Positions 31,698-42,280 of a DNA stretch of 64,000 nucleotides are shown here, piece by piece; positions within the stretch are counted from its first letter, which is position 1, and each line of letters opens with the position of its first letter. The stretch comes from Hemicordylus capensis (Eukaryota; Chordata; Lepidosauria; Squamata; Cordylidae): positions 335,834,750 through 335,898,749 of the forward strand of contig NC_069659.1 of assembly GCF_027244095.1 (NCBI RefSeq), in the 5' to 3' direction. The notes beneath the pieces were generated by a model, which had not been told where the DNA came from, made no database searches, and saw only the letters and a program-made list of their open reading frames with translations. Both the position numbers and the translations under genes were made by a program.

Positions 31698-31893
31698 TGG
31701 GGAGGGGCCATAGCTCAGTGGAGGAACATCTGCTTTGCAAACAGGAGGTTCCGTCCCTGACATCTCCAGGTAGGACTGGGGAATATCCCAATCTGAAACC
31801 TTGGAGAGCCCCTGCCAGTCTGATTAGATAGTGCTGAATTTGATGGACCAATGGTCTGACTGAGAAGCATAAGGCAGCTTCCTAGGTTCATGT
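31698..31893 (+). mobile_element. tRNA-derived SINE (unit 1)
   Basis: Head GGGGCCATAGCTCAGTGGAG is a tRNA A box (TAGCTCAGTGG), with GCTTTGCAAACAGGAGGTTC and a decayed B box following. The tail ATGGACCAATGGTCTGACTG ... GGCAGCTTCCTAGGTTC equals that of the 5S-headed SINEs. Not a functional tRNA gene. Duplicated at 37,521-37,716. Confidence 0.8.
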
Positions 31894-32689
31894 TTGTGTG
31901 CAGATCAGGAGAGCTTCATACCGTGGCTTTCCTTAAGGCACTTTAAAAATGATGGGTTGGGGTTATTTACTTCATCTTTGGATTCTCTCCCTGACTATGT
32001 AAATAAATTAAACGCTGATTGAGGAGGCTCAAAGATTATAATCTAGTTATTGCATTGAATAACAATAGACTCCGAATGATTTCATGAGACAGGAAAAGAC
32101 AGTTTACCCCCTCCAGGCAATATTTTTGGATCTTGCAAGCCTTTTATAAAACAAATATCCCTGTGTTCTTTAGAAAGAGACATGCCCGATCAATTTATTA
32201 GAACAGAATGAACTACTGTGTTGCAAGCTTTTGCTTACATGAAAATCTCCTATGAAGCATTTGACTGGGATAATTATTATTCTGATACTCATGCTGGTTA
32301 GGTCAGTAGTACTTTATGTAATTTAATTAGGTTCTGTAAAGAACCCTTAAGAACCATATGTGTTCATCAGTGATCACTCTCTACTGGACAGCAAACTCTC
32401 TTTTCTTATGATGATTCATTTCAAACATGTCCCATTTGAAATGTGATTGATATGTTTTGGCTCAAAATTAATGTGATTGACGAGGTCACTACTAAACCTA
32501 AAACCAGAGATTTTCTTCTAAGAAAGCTGTTGAGAGAAGTAACTTCTATGAATGTGCTGTACAGAAGTGCTCTTCAGATGGTGTAAAAATAGAAGGCACT
32601 GTATGCAGGTACAATGTGCTCTGGAGCCTCACTCAAAGCTGAGAAGCTACAAATCCCAAGCATAGCTTGCTGAGAAATCATATTTATTG

Positions 32690-33135
32690 TTGTTTACACA
32701 AGTTATGTTTTGCCTTTCCATGCAAAATTGGGCACTCAAGGTAGTTTTCAGTAAAAGTACAATAAAACAATGTAAATAAATTAAAAATAATAATAATCAG
32801 AAACAGAGCAGAGATACCTAGAAGAATTAAAATAAATAATAGGCAGGTCAAATGGCTGCCTAAGCAAAATATATCTTAACCAAGTGGCAGGAAACCCAGG
32901 GATAGGGCTGAATGAATCTCATGGGGCAGGAAGTTCCACAGTCTGGAAAAGGCTCTTTCCCTGATTTCCACCAACCACACTTCAGCTGATGATGTTACAC
33001 ACAGAAGGGACTCTCCAGCTGACTGCAAAGAATACGAAGTTACGTATAGGGGGAGACTAAAGCATCCTTGCCCTAAACCATTTAGGGCTTTAAATGTAAA
33101 TAACCAGTGGCTTAAATAGTACCTGGCTGGAAGCA
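32690..33135 (-). mobile_element. Old L2 fragment, minus strand (unit 1)
   Basis: The minus strand has [20 protein letters not shown] then RAFSRLWNFLPHEI, the L2 C-terminal region, and a 3' UTR to about 32,690. A younger L2 follows at 33,141 in the same orientation. Duplicated at 38,513-38,958. Confidence 0.7.
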
Positions 33136-33602
33136 ATATTTTATTTATTTATTTATTTTTACATTTCTATACCGCCTTTCATTAAAAGAAAACCCCAAGG
33201 CGGTTTACAAAAATTAAAACATACAATAAAAAGCAATAAAAACATCAAGCAATAAAAACATCAAGCTAAAAACATATAAAACAGGGATAAAAAACAATAC
33301 AACAGATAAAAACACACAGAAGCAGCAGTAAAAACGATTATGTAAAAGCCTGGGTAAAAAGCCAAGTCTTTAAAAGCTTTCTAAAAGCCGTGATGGAGTC
33401 TGAGGAACGAATGGCCACTGGGAGAGCATTCCAGAGTCTAGGAGCAGCAACAGAGAAGACCCTGTGCTGAGTGCACGACAGCCGGGCCTCCCTCATTGTC
33501 GGCACCCGGAGCAGGGCCCCCTCAGATGTCCTCATCAAGCGGGCAGCAACCCTTGGGAGCAGGTGGTCCCTCAAATACCCCGGGCCCAAACCGTTTAGGG
33601 CT

Positions 33603-34478
33603 TTAAAGGTCAAAACCAGCACCTTGAATTGGACCCAGAAACGAACCGGCAGCCAGTGCAACTCTTTCAAAATGGGGGTGATATGGTCCCAACGGACAGC
33701 TCCGGATAAAACCCTCGCTGCCGAAGTTTTGCACTAGCTGCAGTTTCCTGATATTCTTCAAGGGCAGCCCCACGTAGAGCGCGTTACAGTAATCCAGCCG
33801 CGACGTGACTAAGGCGTGGGTAACCGTGGCCAGATCTGCCTTCTCGAGAAAGGGACGCAGCTGGCACACCAGCCGAAGCCGTGCAAAGGCACCCCTGGCC
33901 ACCGCCTCCACCTGAGCTTCCAAAAGCAGAGCCGGGTCCAGTAGTACCCCCAAGCTGCGTACTTGCTCCTTCAAGGGGAGTGCAACCCCATCCAGAACTG
34001 GTAAAATCTCCTCATCCCGATTGGCTCTCCTACTGATCAACAGTACCTCCGTCTTATCCGGATTCAATTTCAGTTTGTTAGCCCACATCCAACCCATCAC
34101 GGCCTCCAGCCCCCGATTCAGGACATCCACCGCCTCCCTAGGATCAGATGACAAGGAGAGATAGAGCTGAGTGTCATCCGCATATTGCTGACAACTCAGT
34201 CCAAGTCCCCGGATGACCTCTCCCAGCGGTTTCATGTAAATGTTAAACAGCATGGGGGACAAGACCGATCCCTGCGGGACCCCACAGGCCAACGGCCACG
34301 GGACCGAGCAGTAGTCCCCCAGCACCACCTTCTGGACCCTCCCCCCAAGAAAGGACCGGAACCACTGCAAAGCAGTGCCTCCGATTCCCATACTGGAGAG
34401 GCGGCCCAGAAGGATACCATGGTTGATGGTATCGAAGACCGCTGAGAGGTCCAGCAGAACCAACAGGGACGCACGCAT
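33603..34478 (-). pseudogene. L2 polyprotein fragment: catalytic RT and thumb (unit 1)
   Basis: A 291-codon stretch reading [18 protein letters not shown] (RT block A; VFDT here, AFDT in unit 2), [30 protein letters not shown] (catalytic DD), then [20 protein letters not shown]. The last ~40 codons are out of frame. Confidence 0.85.
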
Positions 34479-35334
34479 TCCCCCTGTCTAGTTCCCGGCG
34501 TAGGTCATCCACTAGAGCGACCAAGGCAGTCTCAGTCCCATACCCGGGGCGGAAGCCAGATTGAAAAGGGTCCAGATAATCCGTATCATCCAAGACCCTC
34601 TGCAGCTGGGACGCCACCACACGCTCCATCACCTTGCCCAAAAAGGGAAGGTTAGACACAGGTCTATAGTTATCCAGGTTGGAGGGATCAAGGGAGGGCT
34701 TTTTATATAGTGGTCTTACCACCGCCTCCTTGAGGCACGATGGCATCCTGCCCTCCCTTAATGAAGCATTAATGATCACCTCCAGCCATCTGCCTGTCCC
34801 CTCCCTGGCAGCTTTTATTAGCCATGAAGGGCAAGGGTCAAGAGCGCACAAAGTCACCCGCACACTGCCCAGGATCTTGTCCACATCCTCAGGCCGCACC
34901 AACCGAAAAGAATCCAACACAACGGGACCAGATGGTACCAGAGGCACGTCTGCCGGAACTGCCAAAACTCTGGAGTCCAGGTCAGCACGGATGCAAGCAA
35001 CTTTATCTGCAAAGCAACAGGCAAACCGATCACAAAGAGCTGTAGATGACTCCTCCCCCATTGTCTGGGGGGATGTGTGGAGCAAGGTTTTTACCACACG
35101 AAACAGCTCTCTTTGTCTGCACTGAGCAGACGCAATGGAGGCGGAGAAAAAGCATTTCTTTGCCGCCCCCACCGCCACGGAGTAGTCCCTAAAATGGGCT
35201 GTAGCCCGTGTTCGGTCGGATTCGTGATGACTCTTCCTCCAGCATCGTTCTAGCCGTCGTCCGAGTTGCTTCATCGCCCTGAGCTCTGAGGAAAACAAGG
35301 AGCAGATTGGGCTCCACCAAGCCGGAGAGGGCAT
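34243..35334 (-). pseudogene. L2 polyprotein fragment: linker and N-terminal RT (unit 1)
   Basis: A 363-codon open stretch. It covers the linker (HFRDYSVAVGAAKKCFFSAS) and RT blocks up to [11 protein letters not shown]. The GCGT duplication then shifts the frame, so the remaining ~80 codons are out-of-frame readings of the next RT blocks. Confidence 0.85.
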
Positions 35335-35837
35335 TTAGGAGCAACCGTGTCAACAGCCCAGGCCATCTCTCCATTCCAGAGGTCAACTAGGGCCTCGACA
35401 GGGTCACCAGCTGTGGACACTGGAAACTCCCCGAGGGCCGTCTGGAATCCAAGCGGATCCATAAGCCTCCGGGGGCGGACCATCCTAATCGGCCCACCAC
35501 CCCTGCAGAGGGCAGACGGAGCAGTCAAACTAAACCCCACCAGATGATCTGTCCATGACAAAGGAGTGATCTTAAATTCCCCCACCTCCAGATCATTTAT
35601 TTCCCGGTAATTTTAAAGTAAATAAATAGATCGTAAATGTTAATATGGCATGGGTTTTGCATTCCTGGATTATTTTCACATGAGCTTAGAATGGCTCTTG
35701 CTACAATCACTTTGTAATATGAATGTAAATTCTCTATTGGCCAGAATGTCTAAGCTCTGCATCAGCAACAATATGAGCTAAAAAGTCACTTAAGCCCAAA
35801 CACCTAGATGTGTTTGGTTCTCCCTAGACCACTGAAA

Positions 35838-36163
35838 AGCTACTTTATGGTGAGCTCAGTATCATAGAGGCCTTGTAGGCCATCTAGTCCAGCTTCCTGC
35901 TCAGTGAACATAGAGCTGTGTGCTCTTTTCATTGAGAAGTTTACAGCACACTAATGTTCAGCCAAAATCTATCCTCCTGTAACTTAAGCCCATTGAATCG
36001 AGTTGTGCCCTCTCGGAAGCAGAGAACAAGTCTTTGCCCTCTTCTGTGTGTGATAGCCCTTCAGATGGTTGAAGAGTTTCCCCTCAGTTTTCTCTTCTCT
36101 AGTTCCTTCAAGCTTTATTCATAAGGCTTGTTTTCCAGATCCCTTCTTGTAAAGATCCTGAAA
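35838..36163 (-). mobile_element. CR1-type 3' fragment, minus strand (unit 2)
   Basis: Exact counterpart of 30,015-30,340 in the second duplicate. Confidence 0.6.
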
Positions 36164-37520
36164 GATTGTTAATACTGGTGGTTCAGGATGCATTCTGATT
36201 CTCCTGGTCTTTATTCTTGTCCATGCAGTTTCCTCCTCCTTCACAGTCATCTTCTGCTGTTGTCCTTGCTGCAGTGTTCCTCTGTCCTGCATCTGAACTC
36301 CTCCTCCTCTCTAATGATACAAAACCCAATTTCAAATCAGCCAGGAACGTCAGTAGGTAGCTAAGCTACCCTTGAGCAAATTACTGTGTAGAAAGCTCAT
36401 TCCTCCAGTCCTCTTACCTTCTCTTCCAACAGAGCAATCCACTTACACTTGCTGCACATGAAGGCTAGGATACTTTCAGGAAAGGAAACAAACACAGTGC
36501 GTGCAAACTACCACAAAGCCCTCACTGCCCATCCTCTTTCCTCTTGTTCATATTCCAATCTCTGCTTCTGTTTGATGGAGTTTCCTTTGCTTCTCCCTTC
36601 CTTCCTTATTGCTGGAAAGTTGCCTGAGATTTTGTGACATGTTGCTGTTTAGGAGATGATTTGGTTCACACCTTTAGGTCCTTGCCTTTCAGCCCACTGG
36701 TGGAGAGAGCACGGGTGGCATGAAGCCCAAGACCTGGAGAGCTTACAGCCTCTTCAGTGGAGGCTGCACTGAGGATATTCAAAAGGGCTGCTACCTCTCC
36801 AGACCTCAGCCCACTAAGAGAAAGAGTGCAGGGTAGTAAGAAGACCCAAGTCCCAATAAGGTTGCGGTGATCTCCGGCCTCTTGATCAGAGGGTGAAGTA
36901 CTGTCGCTTGACTGACGGTGACTCTCTAAAGCCTTCTAGTCTTGCCACAAGAAAGCTGGAGTTACCAGGGACAGGTCATGGGAACTACCTGCAAAGCATT
37001 TGCTCTGCCCTGGAGTTGCATAACTCTTCCCTCAGTGAAATCTTAAGGAATGGGTTTCACAATGTGATAAAAGCCTCCATCTGGAAATGCCTAGAGGAGT
37101 TAGGGCAAGTTTGTGCAGTTCTTGTGCAGTTCTTGTGCAGTTCTTGCAAAGTCCGCAGGTGTGCTGGTTGGGGCCCATAGCCCAAGGACCTTTAAAGAGC
37201 TCTCTATAAGCCATAATGGCCATACTTTGTCCCTTGTCTTTAGTCTGCATGTTCTGGGGCAAAATAGGATGAGTTCTAAAAGAAGTATCAGGATTGTAAA
37301 AGTGCTGTGTACATCTGTAGTGAAGCCATTGTCTAAATGAACATTACTGACTGTTTTCACTGTTAAAGTGGAACAAACAGTGGCTTGTCTCTTTGCAATG
37401 GGCATTGCTGCAGCAAAGATAAACGAGGCTTTAGTTGTATATCTTGTCTCCCATGCGCACACTCCTCGCTTCTTTGGATCCAGACCACAATTTTATGTTC
37501 AGTTTTGTTTCTGTTGCAGG

Positions 37521-37716
37521 TGGGGAGGGGCCATAGCTCAGTGGAGGAACATCTGCTTTGCAAACAGGAGGTTCCGTCCCTGACATCTCCAGGTAGGACT
37601 GGGGAATATCCCAATCTGAAACCTTGGAGAGCCCCTGCCAGTCTGATTAGATAGTGCTGAATTTGATGGACCAATGGTCTGACTGAGAAGCATAAGGCAG
37701 CTTCCTAGGTTCATGT
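37521..37716 (+). mobile_element. tRNA-derived SINE (unit 2)
   Basis: Counterpart of 31,698-31,893 in the second duplicate. Confidence 0.8.
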
Positions 37717-38512
37717 TTGTGTGCAGATCAGGAGAGCTTCATACCGTGGCTTTCCTTAAGGCACTTTAAAAATGATGGGTTGGGGTTATTTACTTCATCT
37801 TTGGATTCTCTCCCTGACTATGTAAATAAATTAAACGCTGATTGAGGAGGCTCAAAGATTATAATCTAGTTATTGCATTGAATAACAATAGACTCCGAAT
37901 GATTTCATGAGACAGGAAAAGACAGTTTACCCCCTCCAGGCAATATTTTTGGATCTTGCAAGCCTTTTATAAAACAAATATCCCTGTGTTCTTTAGAAAG
38001 AGACATGCCCGATCAATTTATTAGAACAGAATGAACTACTGTGTTGCAAGCTTTTGCTTACATGAAAATCTCCTATGAAGCATTTGACTGGGATAATTAT
38101 TATTCTGATACTCATGCTGGTTAGGTCAGTAGTACTTTATGTAATTTAATTAGGTTCTGTAAAGAACCCTTAAGAACCATATGTGTTCATCAGTGATCAC
38201 TCTCTACTGGACAGCAAACTCTCTTTTCTTATGATGATTCATTTCAAACATGTCCCATTTGAAATGTGATTGATATGTTTTGGCTCAAAATTAATGTGAT
38301 TGACGAGGTCACTACTAAACCTAAAACCAGAGATTTTCTTCTAAGAAAGCTGTTGAGAGAAGTAACTTCTATGAATGTGCTGTACAGAAGTGCTCTTCAG
38401 ATGGTGTAAAAATAGAAGGCACTGTATGCAGGTACAATGTGCTCTGGAGCCTCACTCAAAGCTGAGAAGCTACAAATCCCAAGCATAGCTTGCTGAGAAA
38501 TCATATTTATTG

Positions 38513-38958
38513 TTGTTTACACAAGTTATGTTTTGCCTTTCCATGCAAAATCGGGCACTCAAGGTAGTTTTCAGTAAAAGTACAATAAAACAATGTAAAT
38601 AAATTAAAAATAATAATAATCAGAAACAGAGCAGAGATACCTAGAAGAATTAAAATAAATAATAGGCAGGTCAAATGGCTGCCTAAGCAAAATATATCTT
38701 AACCAAGTGGCAGGAAACCCAGGGATAGGGCTGAATGAATCTCATGGGGCAGGAAGTTCCACAGTCTGGAAAAGGCTCTTTCCCTGATTTCCACCAACCA
38801 CACTTCAGCTGATGATGTTACACACAGAAGGGACTCTCCAGCTGACTGCAAAGAATACGAAGTTACGTATAGGGGGAGACTAAAGCATCCTTGCCCTAAA
38901 CCATTTAGGGCTTTAAATGTAAATAACCAGTGGCTTAAATAGTACCTGGCTGGAAGCA
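38513..38958 (-). mobile_element. Old L2 fragment, minus strand (unit 2)
   Basis: Counterpart of 32,690-33,135 in the second duplicate. Confidence 0.7.
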
Positions 38959-39409
38959 ATATTTTATTTATTTATTTATTTTTACATTTCTATACCGCCT
39001 TTCATTAAAAGAAAACCCCAAGGCGGTTTACAAAAATTAAAACATACAATAAAAAGCAATAAAAACATCAAGCTAAAAACATATAAAACAGGGATAAAAA
39101 ACAATACAACAGATAAAAACACACAGAAGCAGCAGTAAAAACGATTATGTAAAAGCCTGGGTAAAAAGCCAAGTCTTTAAAAGCTTTCTAAAAGCCGTGA
39201 TGGAGTCTGAGGAACGAATGGCCACTGGGAGAGCATTCCAGAGTCTAGGAGCAGCAACAGAGAAGACCCTGTGCTGAGTGCACGACAGCCGGGCCTCCCT
39301 CATTGTCGGCACCCGGAGCAGGGCCCCCTCAGATGTCCTCATCAAGCGGGCAGCAACCCTTGGGAGCAGGTGGTCCCTCAAATACCCCGGGCCCAAACCG
39401 TTTAGGGCT

Positions 39410-40285
39410 TTAAAGGTCAAAACCAGCACCTTGAATTGGACCCAGAAACGAACCGGCAGCCAGTGCAACTCTTTCAAAATGGGGGTGATATGGTCCCAAC
39501 GGGCAGCTCCGGATAAAACCCTCGCTGCCGAAGTTTTGCACTAGCTGCAGTTTCCGGATATTCTTCAAAGGCAGCCCCACGCAGAGCGCGTTACAGTAAT
39601 CCAGCCGCGACGTGACTAAGGCGTGGGTAACCGTGGCCAGATCTGCCTTCTCGAGAAAGGGACGCAGCTGGCACACCAGCCGAAGCCGTGCAAAGGCACC
39701 CCTGGCCACCGCCTCCACCTGAGCTTCCAAAAGCAGAGCCGGGTCCAGTAGTACCCCCAAGCTGCGTACTTGCTCCTTCAAGGGGAGTGCAACCCCATCC
39801 AGAACTGGTAAAATCTCCTCATCCCGATTGGCTCTCCTACTGATCAACAGTACCTCCGTCTTATCCGGATTCAATTTCAGTTTGTTAGCCCACATCCAAC
39901 CCATCACGGCCTCCAGCCCCCGATTCAGGACATCCACCGCCTCCCTAGGATCAGATGACAAGGAGAGATAGAGCTGAGTGTCATCCGCATATTGCTGACA
40001 ACTCAGTCCAAGTCCCCGGATGACCTCTCCCAGCGGGTTCATGTAAATGTTAAACAGCATGGGGGACAAGACCGATCCCTGCGGGACCCCACAGGCCAGC
40101 GGCCACGGGGCCGAGCAGTAGTCCCCCAGCACCACCTTCTGGACCCTCCCCCCAAGAAAGGACCGGAACCACTGCAAAGCAGTGCCTCCGATTCCCATAC
40201 TGGAGAGGCGGCCCAGAATGATACCATGGTTGATGGTATCAAAGGCCGCTGAGAGGTCCAGCAGAACCAACAGGGACGCACGCAT
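39410..40285 (-). pseudogene. L2 catalytic RT fragment (unit 2)
   Basis: 291 codons with [36 protein letters not shown], and [13 protein letters not shown]. Differs from unit 1 at MNPLG/MKPLG and CVGLP/YVGLP. Confidence 0.85.
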
Positions 40286-41141
40286 TCCCCCTGTCTAGTT
40301 CCCGGCGTAGGTCATCCACTAGAGCGACCAAGGCAGTCTCAGTCCCATACCCGGGGCGGAAGCCAGATTGAAAAGGGTCCAGATAATCCGTATCATCCAA
40401 GACCCTCTGCAGCTGGGACGCCACCACACGCTCCATCACCTTGCCCAAAAAGGGAAGGTTAGACACAGGTCTATAGTTATCCAGGTTGGAGGGATCAAGG
40501 GAGGGCTTTTTATATAGTGGTCTTACCACCGCCTCCTTGAGGCACGATGGCATCCTGCCCTCCCTTAATGAAGCATTAATGATCACCTCCAGCCATCTGC
40601 CTGTCCCCTCCCTGGCAGCTTTTATTAGCCATGAAGGGCAAGGGTCAAGAGCGCACAAAGTCACCCGCACACTGCCCAGGATCTTGTCCACATCCTCAGG
40701 CCGCACCAACCGAAAAGAATCCAACACAACGGGACCAGATGGTACCAGAGGCACGTCTGCCAGAACTGCCAAAACTCTGGAGTCCAGGTCAGCACGGATG
40801 CAAGCAACTTTATCTGCAAAGCAACAGGCAAACCGATCACAAAGAGCTGTAGATGACTCCTCCCCCATTGTCTGGGGGGATGTGTGGAGCAAGGTTTTTA
40901 CCACACGAAACAGCTCTCTTTGTCTGCACTGAGCAGACGCAATGGAGGCGGAGAAAAAGCATTTCTTCGCCGCCCCCACCGCCACGGAGTAGTCCCTAAA
41001 ATGGGCTGTAGCCCGTGTTCGGTCGGATTCGTGATGACTCTTCCTCCAGCATCGTTCTAGCCGTCGTCCGAGTTGCTTCATCGCCCTGAGCTCTGAGGAA
41101 AACAAGGAGCAGATTGGGCTCCACCAAGCCGGAGAGGGCAT
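40239..41141 (-). pseudogene. L2 linker and N-terminal RT fragment (unit 2)
   Basis: 300 codons, nearly identical to the unit 1 counterpart (VLAVLADVPL here, VLAVPADVPL there), ending after the GCGT duplication. Confidence 0.85.
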
Positions 41142-42136
41142 TTAGGAGCAACCGTGTCAACAGCCCAGGCCATCTCTCCATTCCAGAGGTCAACTAGGGC
41201 CTCGACAGGGTCACCAGCTGTGGACACTGGAAACTCCCCGAGGGCCGTCTGGAATCCAAGCGGATCCATAAGCCTCCGGGGGCGGACCATCCTAATCGGC
41301 CCACCACCCCTGCAGAGGGCAGACGGAGCAGTCAAACTAAACCCCACCAGATGATCTGTCCATGACAAAGGAGTGATCTTAAATTCCCCCACCTCCAGAT
41401 CATTTATTTCCCGGTCGGCAAAAACCAGATCCAGAGTGTGTCCCGCCATGTGGGTAGGGCCCGATACCAATTGAGACAGGCCCATGGTTGCCATGGAGGC
41501 CATGAAATCCTGAGCCGCACCCATTAGGGGGGCCTCAGCGTGGACATTGAAATCCCCCAAAACAATAAGCCTGAGGGAACCCAAGGCCACCTCCGCGGCC
41601 ACCCCCGCCAGCTCAGGTAGGGAGACTGAAGTGCAGCGGGGTGGTCGGTACACCAACAGAATCCCCAGCCTATCTCGGAGGCCCACCCTCAAGGACAAAC
41701 ACTCGAAATTCTGAGATTGCCTGACAGGGCACCTGGAAACGGGGAGGGTCTCTCGAAAGATGACTGCAACACCTCTTCCCCGACCCTCGAGGTGGGGCTG
41801 CTGCACGATCTGGAAACCTGGAGGACAAAGCTGAGAGAGACCAACCCCGCCCTGCGCATCCAACCAGGTCTCTGTCACACATACCAGGTCAGCACGCTCA
41901 TCCACAATCAAATCGTGGATGAGAGATGTTTTTGCGTTAACTGACCTGGCATTCAGCAGCAGCACCCTAATCCTCGAGGGAGTGTTCTCAGAGCTCCCTA
42001 GGGTCAGAGGGTTGGGAGAAGGGCCGGAAAAAGGAACAGGCCTCAATTGCCTGGACCGTTTTCCCCTGTAACGGCCTGCCCAACTCCCACCGCCATACCT
42101 CCCTCTGCCTGCTACCTGTGATATTGCCTCCCCCAC
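41078..42136 (-). pseudogene. L2 N-terminus and APE endonuclease fragment
   Basis: 352 codons. Arg/Gly-rich N-terminus (GRGRYGGGSWAGRYRGKRSR), then an APE-like endonuclease: NARSVNAKTSL (~62), DLVCVTETWLD (~85), RLIVLGDFNVHAEA (~195) and PLSWTDHLVGFSL (~255). One H of the SDHH/TDHH motif is absent here (TDHLV); the 51-kb copy has TDHHLV. Frame lost shortly before the RT linker. Confidence 0.87.
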
Positions 42137-42149
42137 TCCAGACCCACTT

Positions 42150-42280
42150 TTTTTCCGAGGAATGGGGAGGGCATCCTAACTTGACGGGTTGTCAGCCTTC
42201 TCATGCTTCAAGACAGGCCCAATCAGATTTCAGATCTGTATATACTATGCTGCTCCAGCCACACCCAACCCATTTCCGGT
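42150..42280 (+). repeat. DIRS left inverted terminal repeat
   Basis: GGAGGGCATCCTAACTTGAC ... CTCCAGCCACACCCAACCCA is the reverse complement of 45,828-45,958, with only a few differences. Confidence 0.92.

Larger units (their letters stand above)
29786..35608 (+). repeat. Tandem duplication, unit 1 (5,823 bp)
   Basis: This segment repeats directly at 35,609-41,415. Both units contain, in order, a CR1 fragment, unique DNA, a tRNA-headed SINE, unique DNA, an old L2 and a young L2. The junction at 35,608|35,609 (TTTCCCGGT|AATTTTAAAG) joins L2 endonuclease sequence to the unit start with no shared bases. In unit 2 the L2 continues past the break. Confidence 0.95.
33141..35608 (-). mobile_element. 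Young L2 LINE, minus strand, cut by duplication junction (unit 1)
   Basis: From right to left: end of the endonuclease (SWTDHLVGFSLTAPSALC), linker, RT ([70 protein letters not shown]), C-terminal region, stop, 3' UTR and (AAAT)n at 33,141. Frames are broken at the end of the endonuclease zone, by a GCGT duplication near 34,480, and near 33,730 where an extra base changes QNAAARVL. The 5' part is missing because the unit ends at 35,608. Confidence 0.9.
35609..41415 (+). repeat. Tandem duplication, unit 2 (5,807 bp)
   Basis: Second copy. The non-L2 3.35 kb differs from unit 1 at perhaps one base (T at 32,727, C at 38,550); a 16-bp piece of a short repeat (ATCAAGCAATAAAAAC) near 33,244 is absent here. 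The L2 part has about a dozen differences. Confidence 0.95.
38964..42146 (-). mobile_element. Young L2 LINE, minus strand, 3' part (unit 2 and beyond)
   Basis: Same L2 as in unit 1 but extending through the endonuclease and the N-terminus. The frame 42,136-41,078 (352 codons) starts MGEAISQVAGRGRYGGGSWA and has the APE endonuclease motifs NARSVNAK, VCVTETWL, VLGDFNVHA and SWTDH. RT frames lie at 41,141-40,239 and 40,285-39,410, with GVPQGSVL and YADD intact. The 5' UTR is separated from it by a DIRS-type element and resumes at 45,996. Confidence 0.92.

Noticed and set aside
31704-31780. Possible tRNA gene
   Set aside because: The A box is clear, but the sequence continues into a SINE body and tail and the cloverleaf is not intact.
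34679-35125. 148-codon plus-strand frame, repeated at 40,486-40,932
   Set aside because: Antisense shadow of the L2 reverse transcriptase region.
37100-37462. 120-codon minus-strand frame conserved between the two duplicates
   Set aside because: Conservation is due only to the recent duplication; no similarity to known proteins.
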